Source of the DNA: Pedobacter quisquiliarum
Lineage (GTDB): Bacteria; Bacteroidota; Bacteroidia; Sphingobacteriales; Sphingobacteriaceae
Direction of reading: 5' to 3'
Assembly: GCF_014642175.1 (NCBI RefSeq)
Contig: NZ_BMIL01000002.1
Location: forward strand, 1 to 64,000
DNA length: 64,000 nt
Every line of letters starts with the position of its first letter. Position 1 is the first letter of the stretch. Of the stretch, positions 1-8,830 are shown piece by piece. The notes beneath the pieces were generated by a model. It ran no database searches. It saw only the letters and a list, made by a program, of their open reading frames with translations, and had not been told where the DNA came from. A program made the translations under genes and the position numbers.

Positions 1-121
1 CTTCTTTGAAATACAAAAATACTTTTTTGTCTTAAATGTTTGGAATTTAAAACAGTACCTTTTTTATGTAATTGGGTTATGGGGATGATTATTTACTAAA
101 ATATTTTAAACTTTATTTGCT

Positions 122-161
122 TAACTAAGTTGTTAGTTATATATTGTACTAAGAATTTAGT
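122..161 (+). promoter_or_regulatory. candidate operator dyads upstream of the BlaI-type gene
   Basis: Two inverted repeats lie about 85-120 bases before the repressor gene. TAACTA at 122-127 faces TAGTTA at 134-139, and ACTAA at 148-152 faces TTAGT at 157-161. BlaI/MecI repressors bind dyads and usually repress their own operon, so these are natural operator candidates. The classic TACA/TGTA core is not clearly present, and the region is AT-rich, so chance dyads are possible. Confidence 0.3.
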
Positions 162-244
162 TATACAGTAAATCAGATGCCTTAATTTGGTTTACAAACA
201 CCCAGCTCAGGCGGTTCACCGGACACATACAAATAAGCTATATA

Positions 245-622
245 ATGGAAATTAAAGATTTAACAAAAGCGGAAGAGCAGATCATGCAGATTCTATGGCA
301 GATAGAAAAAGGGTTTGTGAAAGATGTGATGGACCACATTCCTGAACCGAAGCCAGCATATAACACGGTTTCAACGATCATCAGGATTCTAGAAACCAAG
401 GGTTTTATCGGCCATGAGGCCTTCGGCAAAGCACACCAGTACCACCCGCTGATCAGCAAGGAAGACTACAAGCGCCATGCGACAGAAAAACTCTTGGGCA
501 ACTATTTCGAGAACTCTGTGGAAAGCATGTTCTCCTTCTTCGTAAAAGAGGAAAAAGTGGATCTGAGTGATGTTGATGAAATCCTTAAAATGATTCAAAA
601 ACTTAAAAACAAAGCAAAATGA
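245..622 (+). CDS. BlaI/MecI/CopY family transcriptional repressor
   Basis: A 125-residue winged-helix repressor of the BlaI/MecI (Penicillinase_R) family. The N-terminal half has the family's DNA-binding pattern (LTKAEEQIMQILW near residue 6, then PAYNTVSTIIRILETKGFI around residues 37-55). The C-terminal half is the dimerisation helix region. The length is typical. The stop overlaps the start of the M56 peptidase gene by 4 bases (ATGA), so the two are translationally coupled. In the known systems the peptidase senses an envelope signal and leads to cleavage of the repressor. No beta-lactamase gene is nearby, so the target is unknown. It probably represses its own operon. Confidence 0.9.
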   Translation: MEIKDLTKAEEQIMQILWQIEKGFVKDVMDHIPEPKPAYNTVSTIIRILETKGFIGHEAFGKAHQYHPLISKEDYKRHATEKLLGNYFENSVESMFSFFVKEEKVDLSDVDEILKMIQKLKNKAK

Positions 623-2583
623 CCTGGGCATATTACCTTCTGCAAGCCAACATCTACCTGGTGGTATTTTACGGCTTCTACAAGCTCCTTCTGGAAAAGG
701 AAACTTACTTCCAATGGAACCGCATTTACCTCCTCGGATCAGGGCTGTTGGCTTTAGGCATCCCGTTTATACGGCTCGATTGGCTTACGCAGCAACCGGT
801 TAGTCAGCAGTTGTCTGTAACCGTTGGCCAGCTTGACATGATGGTGCTGCCGGAACGCAGTGCAGATGCAGGCATGATGGCGATCGGTGACGTGGTGGCC
901 CTGCTATATACCGCAGGACTCCTACTGTTCTTCCTCCGCTTCTGCATGCTGCTCTGGCGGCTGACAAGCAGGTTGTACGGAGGCGCAAATAGTGCCGTGC
1001 AGCATGGTGCAGCATACTCGTTTTTAACCCGTAAAGCTGTTGATGTAAGCCTGGAGGGGCACGAGGTGATCAATCACCATGAGGACATCCATTTAAAGCA
1101 ATTCCATAGCCTGGATGTGCTGCTGATGGAGCTGGTGGCCATTGTGAACTGGTTCAACCCGGTGGTGTACCTCTATAAGAAGGCGCTGAAAGACAATCAC
1201 GAGTTTCTCGCGGATGAAGCCGCTGCAAACTATCAGGGCGACAAGGAGAAATACTCCATGCTGCTGCTTAGTGCAGCCTTCAAAGTGAGTCCTCAGCTAC
1301 TTGCAAACAGCTTCTTCAGTAAACAATCATTAATTAAAAAAAGGATCTATATGCTACACAAGGAAAAATCAAGAAAGACAGCTGTACTGAAGTACGGGCT
1401 GTACCTGCCGCTGTTTTCGGGCATGTTACTACTCTCCTCTGCGAGCTTGCGCGAGAATCAGGCGGTTAATGAAGCGGTGGAAAGCATCCCCTTCAGCAAC
1501 CCTATAGCGGTGGTACAAAGTACGCTACCAAGCTCGGTTGCTGCAAATGAACCGACCACGCCGATCGTAGGAAATGAAGCTGCAACCTTGCTTGCGCAGG
1601 ACTGGGCACCCTTCTACAAGTTCCTGGCGAGGAACATCAAATATCCGGATGTTGCACGGAAAGCGCAGCTACAGGGCAATACGCAGCTCAAATTCACGAT
1701 TGAAGGTGGTGATGTGAAAGGGTTAGATGCACTAACCAAACTTGGGGCAGGCTTAGATACAGAAGTCATGAAGGCGATTTTGGGTTACAACGGCTTCAAG
1801 GATGTAACTGATGGCAATTACGTGTTGGCGGTTGCTTTCCGGTTAGAAGGTGCAAATACACCCATCAAGAATGAAGGCCTTAAACAGGTGGAGGGCTTTA
1901 CAAACCTGCAGGAGGTGAACATTGTTGGATTTGCGCATCCGAATGCGTTAGCAACTACTAAATCGGGTGTGATGGACTTCGTTTCAGTTGATACCCCACC
2001 AAGCTTTCCAGGTGGATTAAATAAGTTTTACAGTTTCATTGGGGAATCGATCAAATATCCCGAAGAGGCAGTTAAAAATAAGGTACAAGGCAAGGTATTC
2101 CTCTCGTTTGTTGTAGAAAAAGATGGTACCCTTTCCGACATACAACTTGCCGGCAGAATGCTGGGTTCCGGCACCGACGAGGAAGCTATGCGGGTGCTAA
2201 AGTCTTCACCAAAGTGGAATCCAGGACTAGTTGATGGCAAGCCCGTGGCTGTTAAATACCATATTCCAATTGATTTCTCATTATCAAAAAAAGATGAGCC
2301 GGGTACCGCTGCTAAGGATGCCAGTTTACCAGAAACTAAAGGCAAGGTAAGCAATGTGGTCGTGACCGTTAATGGAAAGCAGATGAATGGGGAGTTCAAA
2401 ACGGCAACTACAACCAACGGCAAAGAGCCTAAATACATTATTGATGGTGTACCGGCAACCAAGCAGGACCTTGAAAAAATCAATTCTAATGACATTGAAA
2501 GCGTTCACGTGGAAAAAGCTAAAGACGCTAACAGTGAATCGGGCGGCACGATAAGCATTACCATGAAGAAACCCACGAAATAA
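619..2583 (+). CDS. BlaR1-type M56 membrane peptidase with two TonB C-terminal-like domains
   Basis: A 654-residue sensor-peptidase of the M56 (BlaR1/MecR1) family. Hydrophobic segments occupy about residues 5-20, 36-50, 90-112 and 255-275. The zinc motif HEDIH is at 154-158, with the downstream ligand region NHEFLADE at 193-200. The part after the last membrane segment is not a penicillin-binding domain. It has two TonB_C-like modules (about 325-415 and 455-555; compare IKYPDVARKAQLQG and IKYPEEAVKNKVQG), then a tail with YIIDGVP that resembles a receptor-plug fragment. Many Bacteroidota M56 proteins carry such TonB_C tails. The gene is coupled to the BlaI-type repressor. The signal sensed is unknown; a beta-lactam sensor is not supported. 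Confidence 0.85.
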   Translation: MTWAYYLLQANIYLVVFYGFYKLLLEKETYFQWNRIYLLGSGLLALGIPFIRLDWLTQQPVSQQLSVTVGQLDMMVLPERSADAGMMAIGDVVALLYTAGLLLFFLRFCMLLWRLTSRLYGGANSAVQHGAAYSFLTRKAVDVSLEGHEVINHHEDIHLKQFHSLDVLLMELVAIVNWFNPVVYLYKKALKDNHEFLADEAAANYQGDKEKYSMLLLSAAFKVSPQLLANSFFSKQSLIKKRIYMLHKEKSRKTAVLKYGLYLPLFSGMLLLSSASLRENQAVNEAVESIPFSNPIAVVQSTLPSSVAANEPTTPIVGNEAATLLAQDWAPFYKFLARNIKYPDVARKAQLQGNTQLKFTIEGGDVKGLDALTKLGAGLDTEVMKAILGYNGFKDVTDGNYVLAVAFRLEGANTPIKNEGLKQVEGFTNLQEVNIVGFAHPNALATTKSGVMDFVSVDTPPSFPGGLNKFYSFIGESIKYPEEAVKNKVQGKVFLSFVVEKDGTLSDIQLAGRMLGSGTDEEAMRVLKSSPKWNPGLVDGKPVAVKYHIPIDFSLSKKDEPGTAAKDASLPETKGKVSNVVVTVNGKQMNGEFKTATTTNGKEPKYIIDGVPATKQDLEKINSNDIESVHVEKAKDANSESGGTISITMKKPTK

Positions 2584-2636
2584 TTAATGTATCCGGGTGA
2601 TGTATCTGATCACCAGATAAGTACAAGACAAAAGAA

Positions 2637-2667
2637 AACCCCGGCCAGAATACTGGTCGGGGTTTTT
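2637..2667 (+). terminator. intrinsic terminator, probably bidirectional
   Basis: The stem AACCCCGGCCAG pairs with CTGGTCGGGGTT around an AATA loop, with one G-T wobble, and is followed by six T on the plus strand. It lies between the M56 peptidase gene and the convergent sdhB, and an A-rich left flank could make it work for both strands. Confidence 0.85.
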
Positions 2668-2698
2668 TATGTTAACCTTGTCTCGATGACTAAATTTA

Positions 2699-3469
2699 CT
2701 AAACTTCCTCTTCAGAAACAAATTTAGCATGGTAAAAGTCTCTGTTCATTCTAGCGATGTTTTCCAGAGAGATTCCTTTCGGGCATTCCGCCTCACATGC
2801 ACCTGTATTGGTACAGTTACCGAAACCTTCAGCATCCATCTGTGCAACCATGCTCTGTGCTCTTCTGTAGCGCTCTGGCTGACCTTGAGGTAACAAGGCA
2901 AGCTGAGAGATCTTCGCTGAGGTGAACAACATCGCAGATGCGTTCTTACAAGTTGCTACGCAAGCGCCACAGGCGATACAAGCAGCAGCTTCGAAAGCAG
3001 CATCAGATTGAGATTTTGGAATAGGAATCGCATTCGCATCCTGTGCATTTCCAGTGTTTACAGAGATGAAACCACCTGCTGCAATGATTCTGTCGAAAGC
3101 AGTACGGTCTACCGCTAAATCTTTGATTACCGGGAAAGCTTTTGCTCTCCATGGCTCTACAACGATGGTATCACCATCTTTGAAAGAACGCATGTGCAAC
3201 TGGCAGGTTGTTACAAGCTCTTTTGGTCCGTGCGGACGGCCATTGATGTACATGGAACAAGCACCGCAAATACCCTCACGGCAGTCATGATCAAATACAA
3301 TCGGGTCATCACCTTTGGTAATTAAATCTTCATTCAATACATCGAACATCTCCAGGAAAGACATGTCTGGTGATACATCCGACACTTTGTAGTCTACCAA
3401 GTTACCTTGGGCTTTATTATCTGTTTGACGCCATACTTTCAGCGTTAAATTCATATTTTCTGTACTCAT
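2699..3469 (-). CDS. sdhB: succinate dehydrogenase/fumarate reductase iron-sulfur subunit
   Basis: A 256-residue iron-sulfur subunit of complex II that passes electrons from the flavoprotein to the membrane quinone site. All three clusters can be read. The [2Fe-2S] ligands are Cys63, Cys68, Cys71 and Cys89. The [11 protein letters not shown] motif with Cys164, 167, 170 and 174 supplies most ligands of the [4Fe-4S] and one of the [3Fe-4S]. [12 protein letters not shown], with Cys219, 225 and 229, completes the set. It is the last gene of a minus-strand sdhC-sdhA-sdhB operon, 25 bases after sdhA. Sequence alone does not settle the direction (succinate oxidation or fumarate reduction). The adjacent fumarase at the far end of the window is not part of this operon. 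Confidence 0.97.
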   Translation of the reverse strand: MSTENMNLTLKVWRQTDNKAQGNLVDYKVSDVSPDMSFLEMFDVLNEDLITKGDDPIVFDHDCREGICGACSMYINGRPHGPKELVTTCQLHMRSFKDGDTIVVEPWRAKAFPVIKDLAVDRTAFDRIIAAGGFISVNTGNAQDANAIPIPKSQSDAAFEAAACIACGACVATCKNASAMLFTSAKISQLALLPQGQPERYRRAQSMVAQMDAEGFGNCTNTGACEAECPKGISLENIARMNRDFYHAKFVSEEEV

Positions 3470-3494
3470 GATATCGAGATTTTGTACTTAGCAG

Positions 3495-5474
3495 TTATTT
3501 ATAACTTCTTTGAGCAACTTTAATGTTCTCAAACTTCAGTTCTTCCTTATGTAGCTTGAACTGGGTATCTCCGAAATACTCCCATGCTGCTACATATGAA
3601 AAATTCTCGTCGTCTCTCAAAGCTTCACCCTCTGGCGTCTGGTACTCTTCTCTGAAGTGACCACCGCAAGACTCATTACGGTTCAATGCATCAATACACA
3701 TCAATTCACCAAGCTCGATGAAGTCGGCAACACGACCAGCTTTCTCCAGTTCCGGGTTAAATGATCCGGTTGTACCAGGAACGCGTACGTCGCTCCAGAA
3801 CTCCTTACGCAGTGTACGAATCTCTTCGATCGCGTCTGTAAGGCCTTGTGCATTTCTAGCCATACCACATTTCTCCCACATGATCTTGCCTAATTTCTTA
3901 TGGAAGTAATCCACAGATTTCGTACCGTTGATCGATAAGAACTTGTCGATCGTTGCTTTGGCAGCATTCTCTGCTTCAACGAAAGCCGGGTGATCTGTAG
4001 AAATCGGCTTAGTCGCTAGTTCTTTTGAAAGGTAAGAACCGATGGTGTAAGGAATTACAAAGTAACCATCTGCAAGACCCTGCATTAAGGCAGAAGCACC
4101 AAGGCGGTTTGCACCGTGATCAGAGAAGTTAGCCTCTCCCAATGCATATAAACCAGGTACTGTGGTCATCAGGTTGTAGTCAACCCACAGACCACCCATG
4201 GTGTAGTGCACTGCAGGATATATACGCATTGGCAATTCATATGGATCTTCTCCGGTGATTTGCTTGTACATATCGAACAGGTTACCATATTTTTCCTTGA
4301 TAACCTCACGGCCTAAGCGCATGCAGGTTGCTTTATCAGGATTGTGTATGTTGTGCTTGTTTGCCTCGATACGACCGTAACGTTCAGTGTTGGCGGTGAA
4401 GTCTAAATATACCGCTAGTTTCGATTTACCTACACCATAACCCGCATCACAACGTTCTTTAGCAGCTCTTGAAGCCACGTCACGTGGTACAAGGTTACCG
4501 AAAGCAGGGTAACGGCGCTCTAAGTAATAATCTCTTTCATCTTCAGGGATCTCACTAGGCTTACGGGTATCGTCTTTTTTCTTAGGCACCCAGATACGTC
4601 CATCATTACGTAATGACTCAGACATCAGGGTTAATTTAGATTGGTGCTCACCTGAAACCGGGATACAGGTTGGGTGAATTTGGGTATAGCAAGGGTTACC
4701 GAAGAATGCACCTTTCTTGTGTGCTTTCCAGGCTGCAGTAACGTTACTACCCATTGCGTTTGTAGAAAGGTAGAATACGTTTCCGTAACCACCACTAGCA
4801 ATCAATACGGCATGGCCGAAGTGTCTTTCCAGCTCACCGGTGATCAGGTTACGGGCGATGATACCACGAGCCTTTCCATCAATGATTACCACATCAAGCA
4901 TTTCATGGCGGGTATACATTTCAACCTTACCCATTCCAATCTGACGCTCAAGGGAGCTGTATGCACCTAATAGCAACTGCTGACCGGTTTGTCCGGCAGC
5001 ATAGAATGTACGCTGAACCTGGGTACCACCAAAAGAACGGTTGTCTAGAAGACCGCCATATTCTCTTGCCAAAGGCACACCCTGTGCAACACACTGGTCA
5101 ATAATATTTGAACTCACTTCAGCTAAACGGTGAACGTTAGCCTCACGAGCGCGGTAGTCACCGCCTTTTATCGTATCATAGAATAAACGGTAAGTACTGT
5201 CACCATCATTCTGGTAGTTTTTTGCAGCATTAATTCCCCCTTGTGCGGCGATAGAGTGCGCGCGGCGAGGCGAATCCTGGAAACAAAAGCATTTAACTTT
5301 ATAACCCATTTCAGCGAGCGTAGCCGCAGCCGACGCTCCAGCCAATCCAGAACCCACAACGATGATCTCGATGCTTCTTTTATTTGACGGATTTACCAAA
5401 GGCATAGAGGAACGAAGTTTCGTCCACTTCTCTGTTAAATCACCCTCTGGTATATTAGCATTCAATTCTGCCAT
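3495..5474 (-). CDS. sdhA: succinate dehydrogenase/fumarate reductase flavoprotein subunit
   Basis: A 659-residue FAD-containing catalytic subunit. The Rossmann motif [20 protein letters not shown] is near residue 40. The [11 protein letters not shown] segment holds the histidine that carries covalent FAD. The C-terminal FAD-binding stretch includes [18 protein letters not shown]. Length and the accompanying single large cytochrome b place it in the group of Wolinella/Bacillus-type enzymes rather than the four-subunit E. coli SDH. It sits between sdhC (25 bases upstream) and sdhB (25 bases downstream) and is clearly cotranscribed. All motifs are intact. Confidence 0.97.
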   Translation of the reverse strand: MAELNANIPEGDLTEKWTKLRSSMPLVNPSNKRSIEIIVVGSGLAGASAAATLAEMGYKVKCFCFQDSPRRAHSIAAQGGINAAKNYQNDGDSTYRLFYDTIKGGDYRAREANVHRLAEVSSNIIDQCVAQGVPLAREYGGLLDNRSFGGTQVQRTFYAAGQTGQQLLLGAYSSLERQIGMGKVEMYTRHEMLDVVIIDGKARGIIARNLITGELERHFGHAVLIASGGYGNVFYLSTNAMGSNVTAAWKAHKKGAFFGNPCYTQIHPTCIPVSGEHQSKLTLMSESLRNDGRIWVPKKKDDTRKPSEIPEDERDYYLERRYPAFGNLVPRDVASRAAKERCDAGYGVGKSKLAVYLDFTANTERYGRIEANKHNIHNPDKATCMRLGREVIKEKYGNLFDMYKQITGEDPYELPMRIYPAVHYTMGGLWVDYNLMTTVPGLYALGEANFSDHGANRLGASALMQGLADGYFVIPYTIGSYLSKELATKPISTDHPAFVEAENAAKATIDKFLSINGTKSVDYFHKKLGKIMWEKCGMARNAQGLTDAIEEIRTLRKEFWSDVRVPGTTGSFNPELEKAGRVADFIELGELMCIDALNRNESCGGHFREEYQTPEGEALRDDENFSYVAAWEYFGDTQFKLHKEELKFENIKVAQRSYK

Positions 5475-5499
5475 TTTGTTAAGCTTAAACGTTCTAAAA

Positions 5500-6180
5500 T
5501 TATTTAATTATACCTGTATAGATTGCCACAGGCATTAATGCGAAAAGCACAGAGATGATGATGGAATACCAAAATCCAAATGCTCTAATGATAGGCGAAT
5601 ACTTCTTGTGATTCCAGCCTAAGGTTTGAAATGCAGATGCAAATCCGTGCAGCAAGTGATATGCAAGTGAAACCATTGCAAGTACATAAAGGATCACGAT
5701 TCCAAGGTTTTGGAATTTGTCAACCATTACAGCAAAAAGGTCTTCTTTACCTAGAGCATCCTCCGTAGGGATACCGGTAAAACGAGATACAACCCAGAAA
5801 TCAGACAAGTGCACGATCAGGAAGATCAGGAGTAAAGTTCCCAATAGTCCCATTGAACGAGAATACCATTTACTGTTTGCTGATCCGTTGTAAGCAGCGT
5901 ATTTTACCGGACGGGCAGCCCTGTTTTCAAACACTAACCTTAATCCCTGGTAAATATGTGCCAGTAAACCAACAAATAAAACGATCTCACCTGCTCTGAT
6001 AATCCAGTTGTGTGCCATAAACTCCGCACCCTGGTTAAATGTCTGTCCACCATCATTGAAAAAGATCAATGAATTTATGAACACATGCACAATTAAAAAT
6101 AAGATTAGAAACAGGCCGGTAATACCCATTATTAGTTTTTTTCCAATAGAAGAGGAAAAAGCGTTTCCGAAACTAGCCAT
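5500..6180 (-). CDS. sdhC: succinate dehydrogenase cytochrome b subunit (b558 family)
   Basis: A membrane anchor of complex II, 226 residues from the chosen start, with about five hydrophobic helices. It includes several histidines that could ligate two b hemes (for example [25 protein letters not shown] and LAYHLLHGF). This is the single-subunit, di-heme anchor type. A longer reading from a TTG at 6210 is possible, but that codon lies inside a TACTTTTG -7 promoter box. The ATG at 6180 ([11 protein letters not shown]) is therefore the likely start. First gene of the sdhCAB operon. Confidence 0.93.
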   Translation of the reverse strand: MASFGNAFSSSIGKKLIMGITGLFLILFLIVHVFINSLIFFNDGGQTFNQGAEFMAHNWIIRAGEIVLFVGLLAHIYQGLRLVFENRAARPVKYAAYNGSANSKWYSRSMGLLGTLLLIFLIVHLSDFWVVSRFTGIPTEDALGKEDLFAVMVDKFQNLGIVILYVLAMVSLAYHLLHGFASAFQTLGWNHKKYSPIIRAFGFWYSIIISVLFALMPVAIYTGIIK

Positions 6181-6207
6181 TTGATATTGTTTTTGTTTTT
6201 TGTTAGG

Positions 6208-6215
6208 CAAAAGTA
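6208..6215 (-). promoter_or_regulatory. -7 promoter box of the sdhCAB operon
   Basis: On the minus strand this reads TACTTTTG, a full match to the Bacteroidota sigma-A -7 consensus TANNTTTG, 28 bases before the sdhC ATG. I see no clear -33 TTTG at the right spacing. The box decides against the longer TTG start of sdhC. Confidence 0.5.
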
Positions 6216-6294
6216 TTTAATAAAAGAATTAATTCGGTAGCAGGCCTTATAAAACTCCGCTTAAACCTTAATTTAGAAACGTTCTAAGTTTAGC

Positions 6295-6330
6295 AAAAAA
6301 AAATGGGAGACAGTTTTCACTGCCTCCCAT
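6295..6330 (-). terminator. intrinsic terminator after the HtrA protease gene
   Basis: The plus strand shows ATGGGAGACAGT and ACTGCCTCCCAT around a short T loop, preceded by nine A. Read on the minus strand this is a strong hairpin followed by a long U run, just past the stop of the protease gene. Confidence 0.88.
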
Positions 6331-6350
6331 CATCGAATTAAAAAAACCTG

Positions 6351-7874
6351 TTAAAATTTGAAAGTGTAGTTTCCATTTGGTCCTACTGCTGTCACGGTTG
6401 TCATTCCGGTTTTCGATGTAGGCAATGCCGCTTTCACATCAGCACTGCTGTTAACCGGTCTGCCATTTACCGTTGTGATGATGATGCCTTCTGGCAGATC
6501 CAATGAATCAAACAGTTTACCTGGTGCCACAGAGCTTACAACCACACCACTCTTCACGCCATATTTAGCTTTCAGTGCAGTTGATGCTGGTGCAAATGAA
6601 GCACCCAGTTGCTCAATAGAAGTTCCAGTTGCTTTACCAGCAGCAGCTGTTTTCGGCTGTTCCAGGCTTTCATCACCCTTCAGGGTTACGGTTACATCTC
6701 TGGTCTTACCATCTCTCAAAATAGTCAGTTCCACTTTATCGCCAGGACTCATACGTCCGATTCTTTCTTGTAGATCCGGTGAATCGAAAATCTCAATACC
6801 TTGTACCTTTTTGATGATATCACCTGCTTTAATTCCAGCAGCGGCACCACCACCATTGGCAACAACGTCACTCACATAAAGTCCGCTGATGTCTTTTACA
6901 CCAAGTTCTTTTGCATAATCTGCATCAAGTTCTCGGAAGGAAACCCCAATATAGCCGCGTTTCACTTTACCGTATTTCTTAAAGTCTTCTAAGATTTTCT
7001 TAGCAAGGTTAATTGGAATCGCAAAACCATAACCTTCATTTCGGCCGGATTGCGATGCAATCGCAGCGTTGATACCAATCAGCTCACCACTTGCGTTTAC
7101 CAAAGCACCACCGCTGTTTCCAGGGTTGATGGCAGCATCCGTTTGAATGTAAGATTCAATGCTTCTGCTTCCGGCACGTTCAGGCAGCTTTCCTGTCCTT
7201 CTGTACTCTTCATATTCTTCACGGGTTGGCTGTTGTGCCTGGTCCAGAATACCAATTTTTCGGGCTTTCGCACTAACAATACCTGCGGTCACGGTTGTTT
7301 GAAGATCCAATGGGAAACCCACGGCCAACACCCACTCACCTACCTGCACATCATCGGAGTTACCCATTTTAACCACAGGTAAATTCGAACCGTCCACTTT
7401 AATTAGAGCAAGGTCAGTATTCGGGTCACGCCCAACAACAGTAGCTTCAACCTTTCTTCTGTCGGAAAGGATCACCTCGATCTTAGATGAATTTTCAACC
7501 ACGTGGTTGTTGGTTACAATATAACCGTCTGGTGTAAGGATTACCCCAGAACCAGATGCCGCACGAGGTGCACTACGCATGCCACCGCCGCCACCGAAAA
7601 ACTCCTCCATCATATCAAATGGCGACTCTGCTCTTCGACCAGAACTGGTGAAGGTGGTCCGGATATGGACTACAGCCGGAGAAACCGCTGAAGCCGCTTG
7701 TATAAAATCTACAGAACCTGCTGATGATATTTTCAATGGGTTGTTCGCAAACAGCACTTTTTGCCTTTCAGCCAACGTCATTCCCTCCGAATTGCGCTCT
7801 AAAAGTTTATAGGCGCCAATTGCTGAAGCACCACCAACAAGCGCAGCGATCAGTATTAATCCTATTTTTTTCAT
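6351..7874 (-). CDS. Do/HtrA-family periplasmic serine protease
   Basis: A 507-residue DegP/HtrA-type protease for envelope protein quality control. It has an N-terminal signal or anchor helix (about residues 4-22) and a trypsin-like domain with the triad His124 (TNNHVV), Asp154 (NTDLAL) and Ser254 (GNSGGAL). Two PDZ domains follow at about 300-390 and 410-505. A glycine-rich loop (FFGGGGGM) precedes the catalytic core. It has its own terminator and lies upstream of the sdh operon on the same strand, divergent from dapF. Architecture and length fit the family; all catalytic residues are present. The name degP is likely, but paralogues cannot be told apart from this sequence. Confidence 0.94.
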   Translation of the reverse strand: MKKIGLILIAALVGGASAIGAYKLLERNSEGMTLAERQKVLFANNPLKISSAGSVDFIQAASAVSPAVVHIRTTFTSSGRRAESPFDMMEEFFGGGGGMRSAPRAASGSGVILTPDGYIVTNNHVVENSSKIEVILSDRRKVEATVVGRDPNTDLALIKVDGSNLPVVKMGNSDDVQVGEWVLAVGFPLDLQTTVTAGIVSAKARKIGILDQAQQPTREEYEEYRRTGKLPERAGSRSIESYIQTDAAINPGNSGGALVNASGELIGINAAIASQSGRNEGYGFAIPINLAKKILEDFKKYGKVKRGYIGVSFRELDADYAKELGVKDISGLYVSDVVANGGGAAAGIKAGDIIKKVQGIEIFDSPDLQERIGRMSPGDKVELTILRDGKTRDVTVTLKGDESLEQPKTAAAGKATGTSIEQLGASFAPASTALKAKYGVKSGVVVSSVAPGKLFDSLDLPEGIIITTVNGRPVNSSADVKAALPTSKTGMTTVTAVGPNGNYTFKF

Positions 7875-7997
7875 ATATGTGTTTTAGTTAATTTTTATTA
7901 TCTAACCTGACAGTTCAAATTTAATACCATATAAACGATATTTGTGGCATCATAACCTGTTTCGTTATGTTAAAAAATGTTAAAGGAAAATATCCCT

Positions 7998-8786
7998 ATG
8001 AGCAATATACCCTTTTTTAAATACCAGGGCGCTGGTAACGACTTCATTTTGATCGACAACAGAGGTCTGGAATATTCAAATCTAACAGAGAAACAGGTAA
8101 ACTTTCTGTGTAACAGGCGCTTTGGCGTCGGCGCCGATGGTTTGATGCTACTCCAGAACCACACCGCTTATGATTTTGAGATGCACTATTATAATGCCGA
8201 TGGACGCCTTGGCAGCATGTGCGGAAATGGTGGTCGCTGCATTGTTGCATTCGCAAAGGCGATTGGCATCATCAACAGGGAGACGAACTTTCTGGCAGTT
8301 GACGGCGCACATTATGCCAAAATTTCAGAAGCTGGCAATTGGGTAGACCTTCAAATGATTGATGTTCAGGATATCCAGCAAGATGAAGAAGCATTTGTGC
8401 TGAATACAGGCTCCCCACATTATGTGCTGGAAGTAAGCAACCTGGAAGCGCTTGATGTTTTCGCAGAAGGAAAACGAATCCGCAACAACAATACCTATAA
8501 AGAAAAAGGGATTAATGTGAATTTTATAGAAGATAAGGGCGATCATTTTTTCATCCGCACCTTCGAGCGGGGCGTGGAGGATGAAACTTATGCTTGTGGT
8601 ACCGGGGTAACAGCTGTAGCACTTGCCAAAGCGAAGCAGGCTAAGACAACGGGGCACTTTTCTAAAGCCATAAAGGTGTTAGGGGGCGATATGCGGGTGG
8701 AGTACAACTACGACGGACAGACTTTTACAGAAATTTTTCTTTGTGGGCCAGCCGAGCTCGTGTTCTCGGGATCAATTGAGATTTAG
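7998..8786 (+). CDS. dapF: diaminopimelate epimerase
   Basis: Converts LL- to meso-diaminopimelate in lysine and peptidoglycan synthesis in the cytoplasm. The two catalytic cysteines are visible: Cys75 in GSMCGNGGRC and Cys200 in YACGTGVTAVA. The 262-residue length is normal. An upstream ATG at 7977 would add seven residues, but the ATG at 7998 (MSNIPFFKYQGAGND) has an AAAGGA stretch about ten bases upstream and fits family N-termini better. The gene stands alone, divergent from the HtrA gene and convergent with the helicase gene. Confidence 0.96.
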   Translation: MSNIPFFKYQGAGNDFILIDNRGLEYSNLTEKQVNFLCNRRFGVGADGLMLLQNHTAYDFEMHYYNADGRLGSMCGNGGRCIVAFAKAIGIINRETNFLAVDGAHYAKISEAGNWVDLQMIDVQDIQQDEEAFVLNTGSPHYVLEVSNLEALDVFAEGKRIRNNNTYKEKGINVNFIEDKGDHFFIRTFERGVEDETYACGTGVTAVALAKAKQAKTTGHFSKAIKVLGGDMRVEYNYDGQTFTEIFLCGPAELVFSGSIEI

Positions 8787-8830
8787 TTTTAGCAGCACCA
8801 ATGTTTGGGTGTAAGCACTATACACAACGC

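Noticed and set aside
800..1073. Overlapping minus-strand reading frames inside the M56 peptidase gene
   Set aside because: Shadow frames of a well-supported gene; no family-like sequence, as for most other antisense frames in the window.
245..2583. Beta-lactam resistance regulator (BlaI/BlaR1)
   Set aside because: The sensor part has TonB_C-like modules, not a penicillin-binding domain, and no beta-lactamase gene lies nearby. Only the family relation is claimed.
4674..4970. 98-codon plus-strand frame inside sdhA
   Set aside because: Fully inside a conserved gene on the other strand with no domain or start signals.
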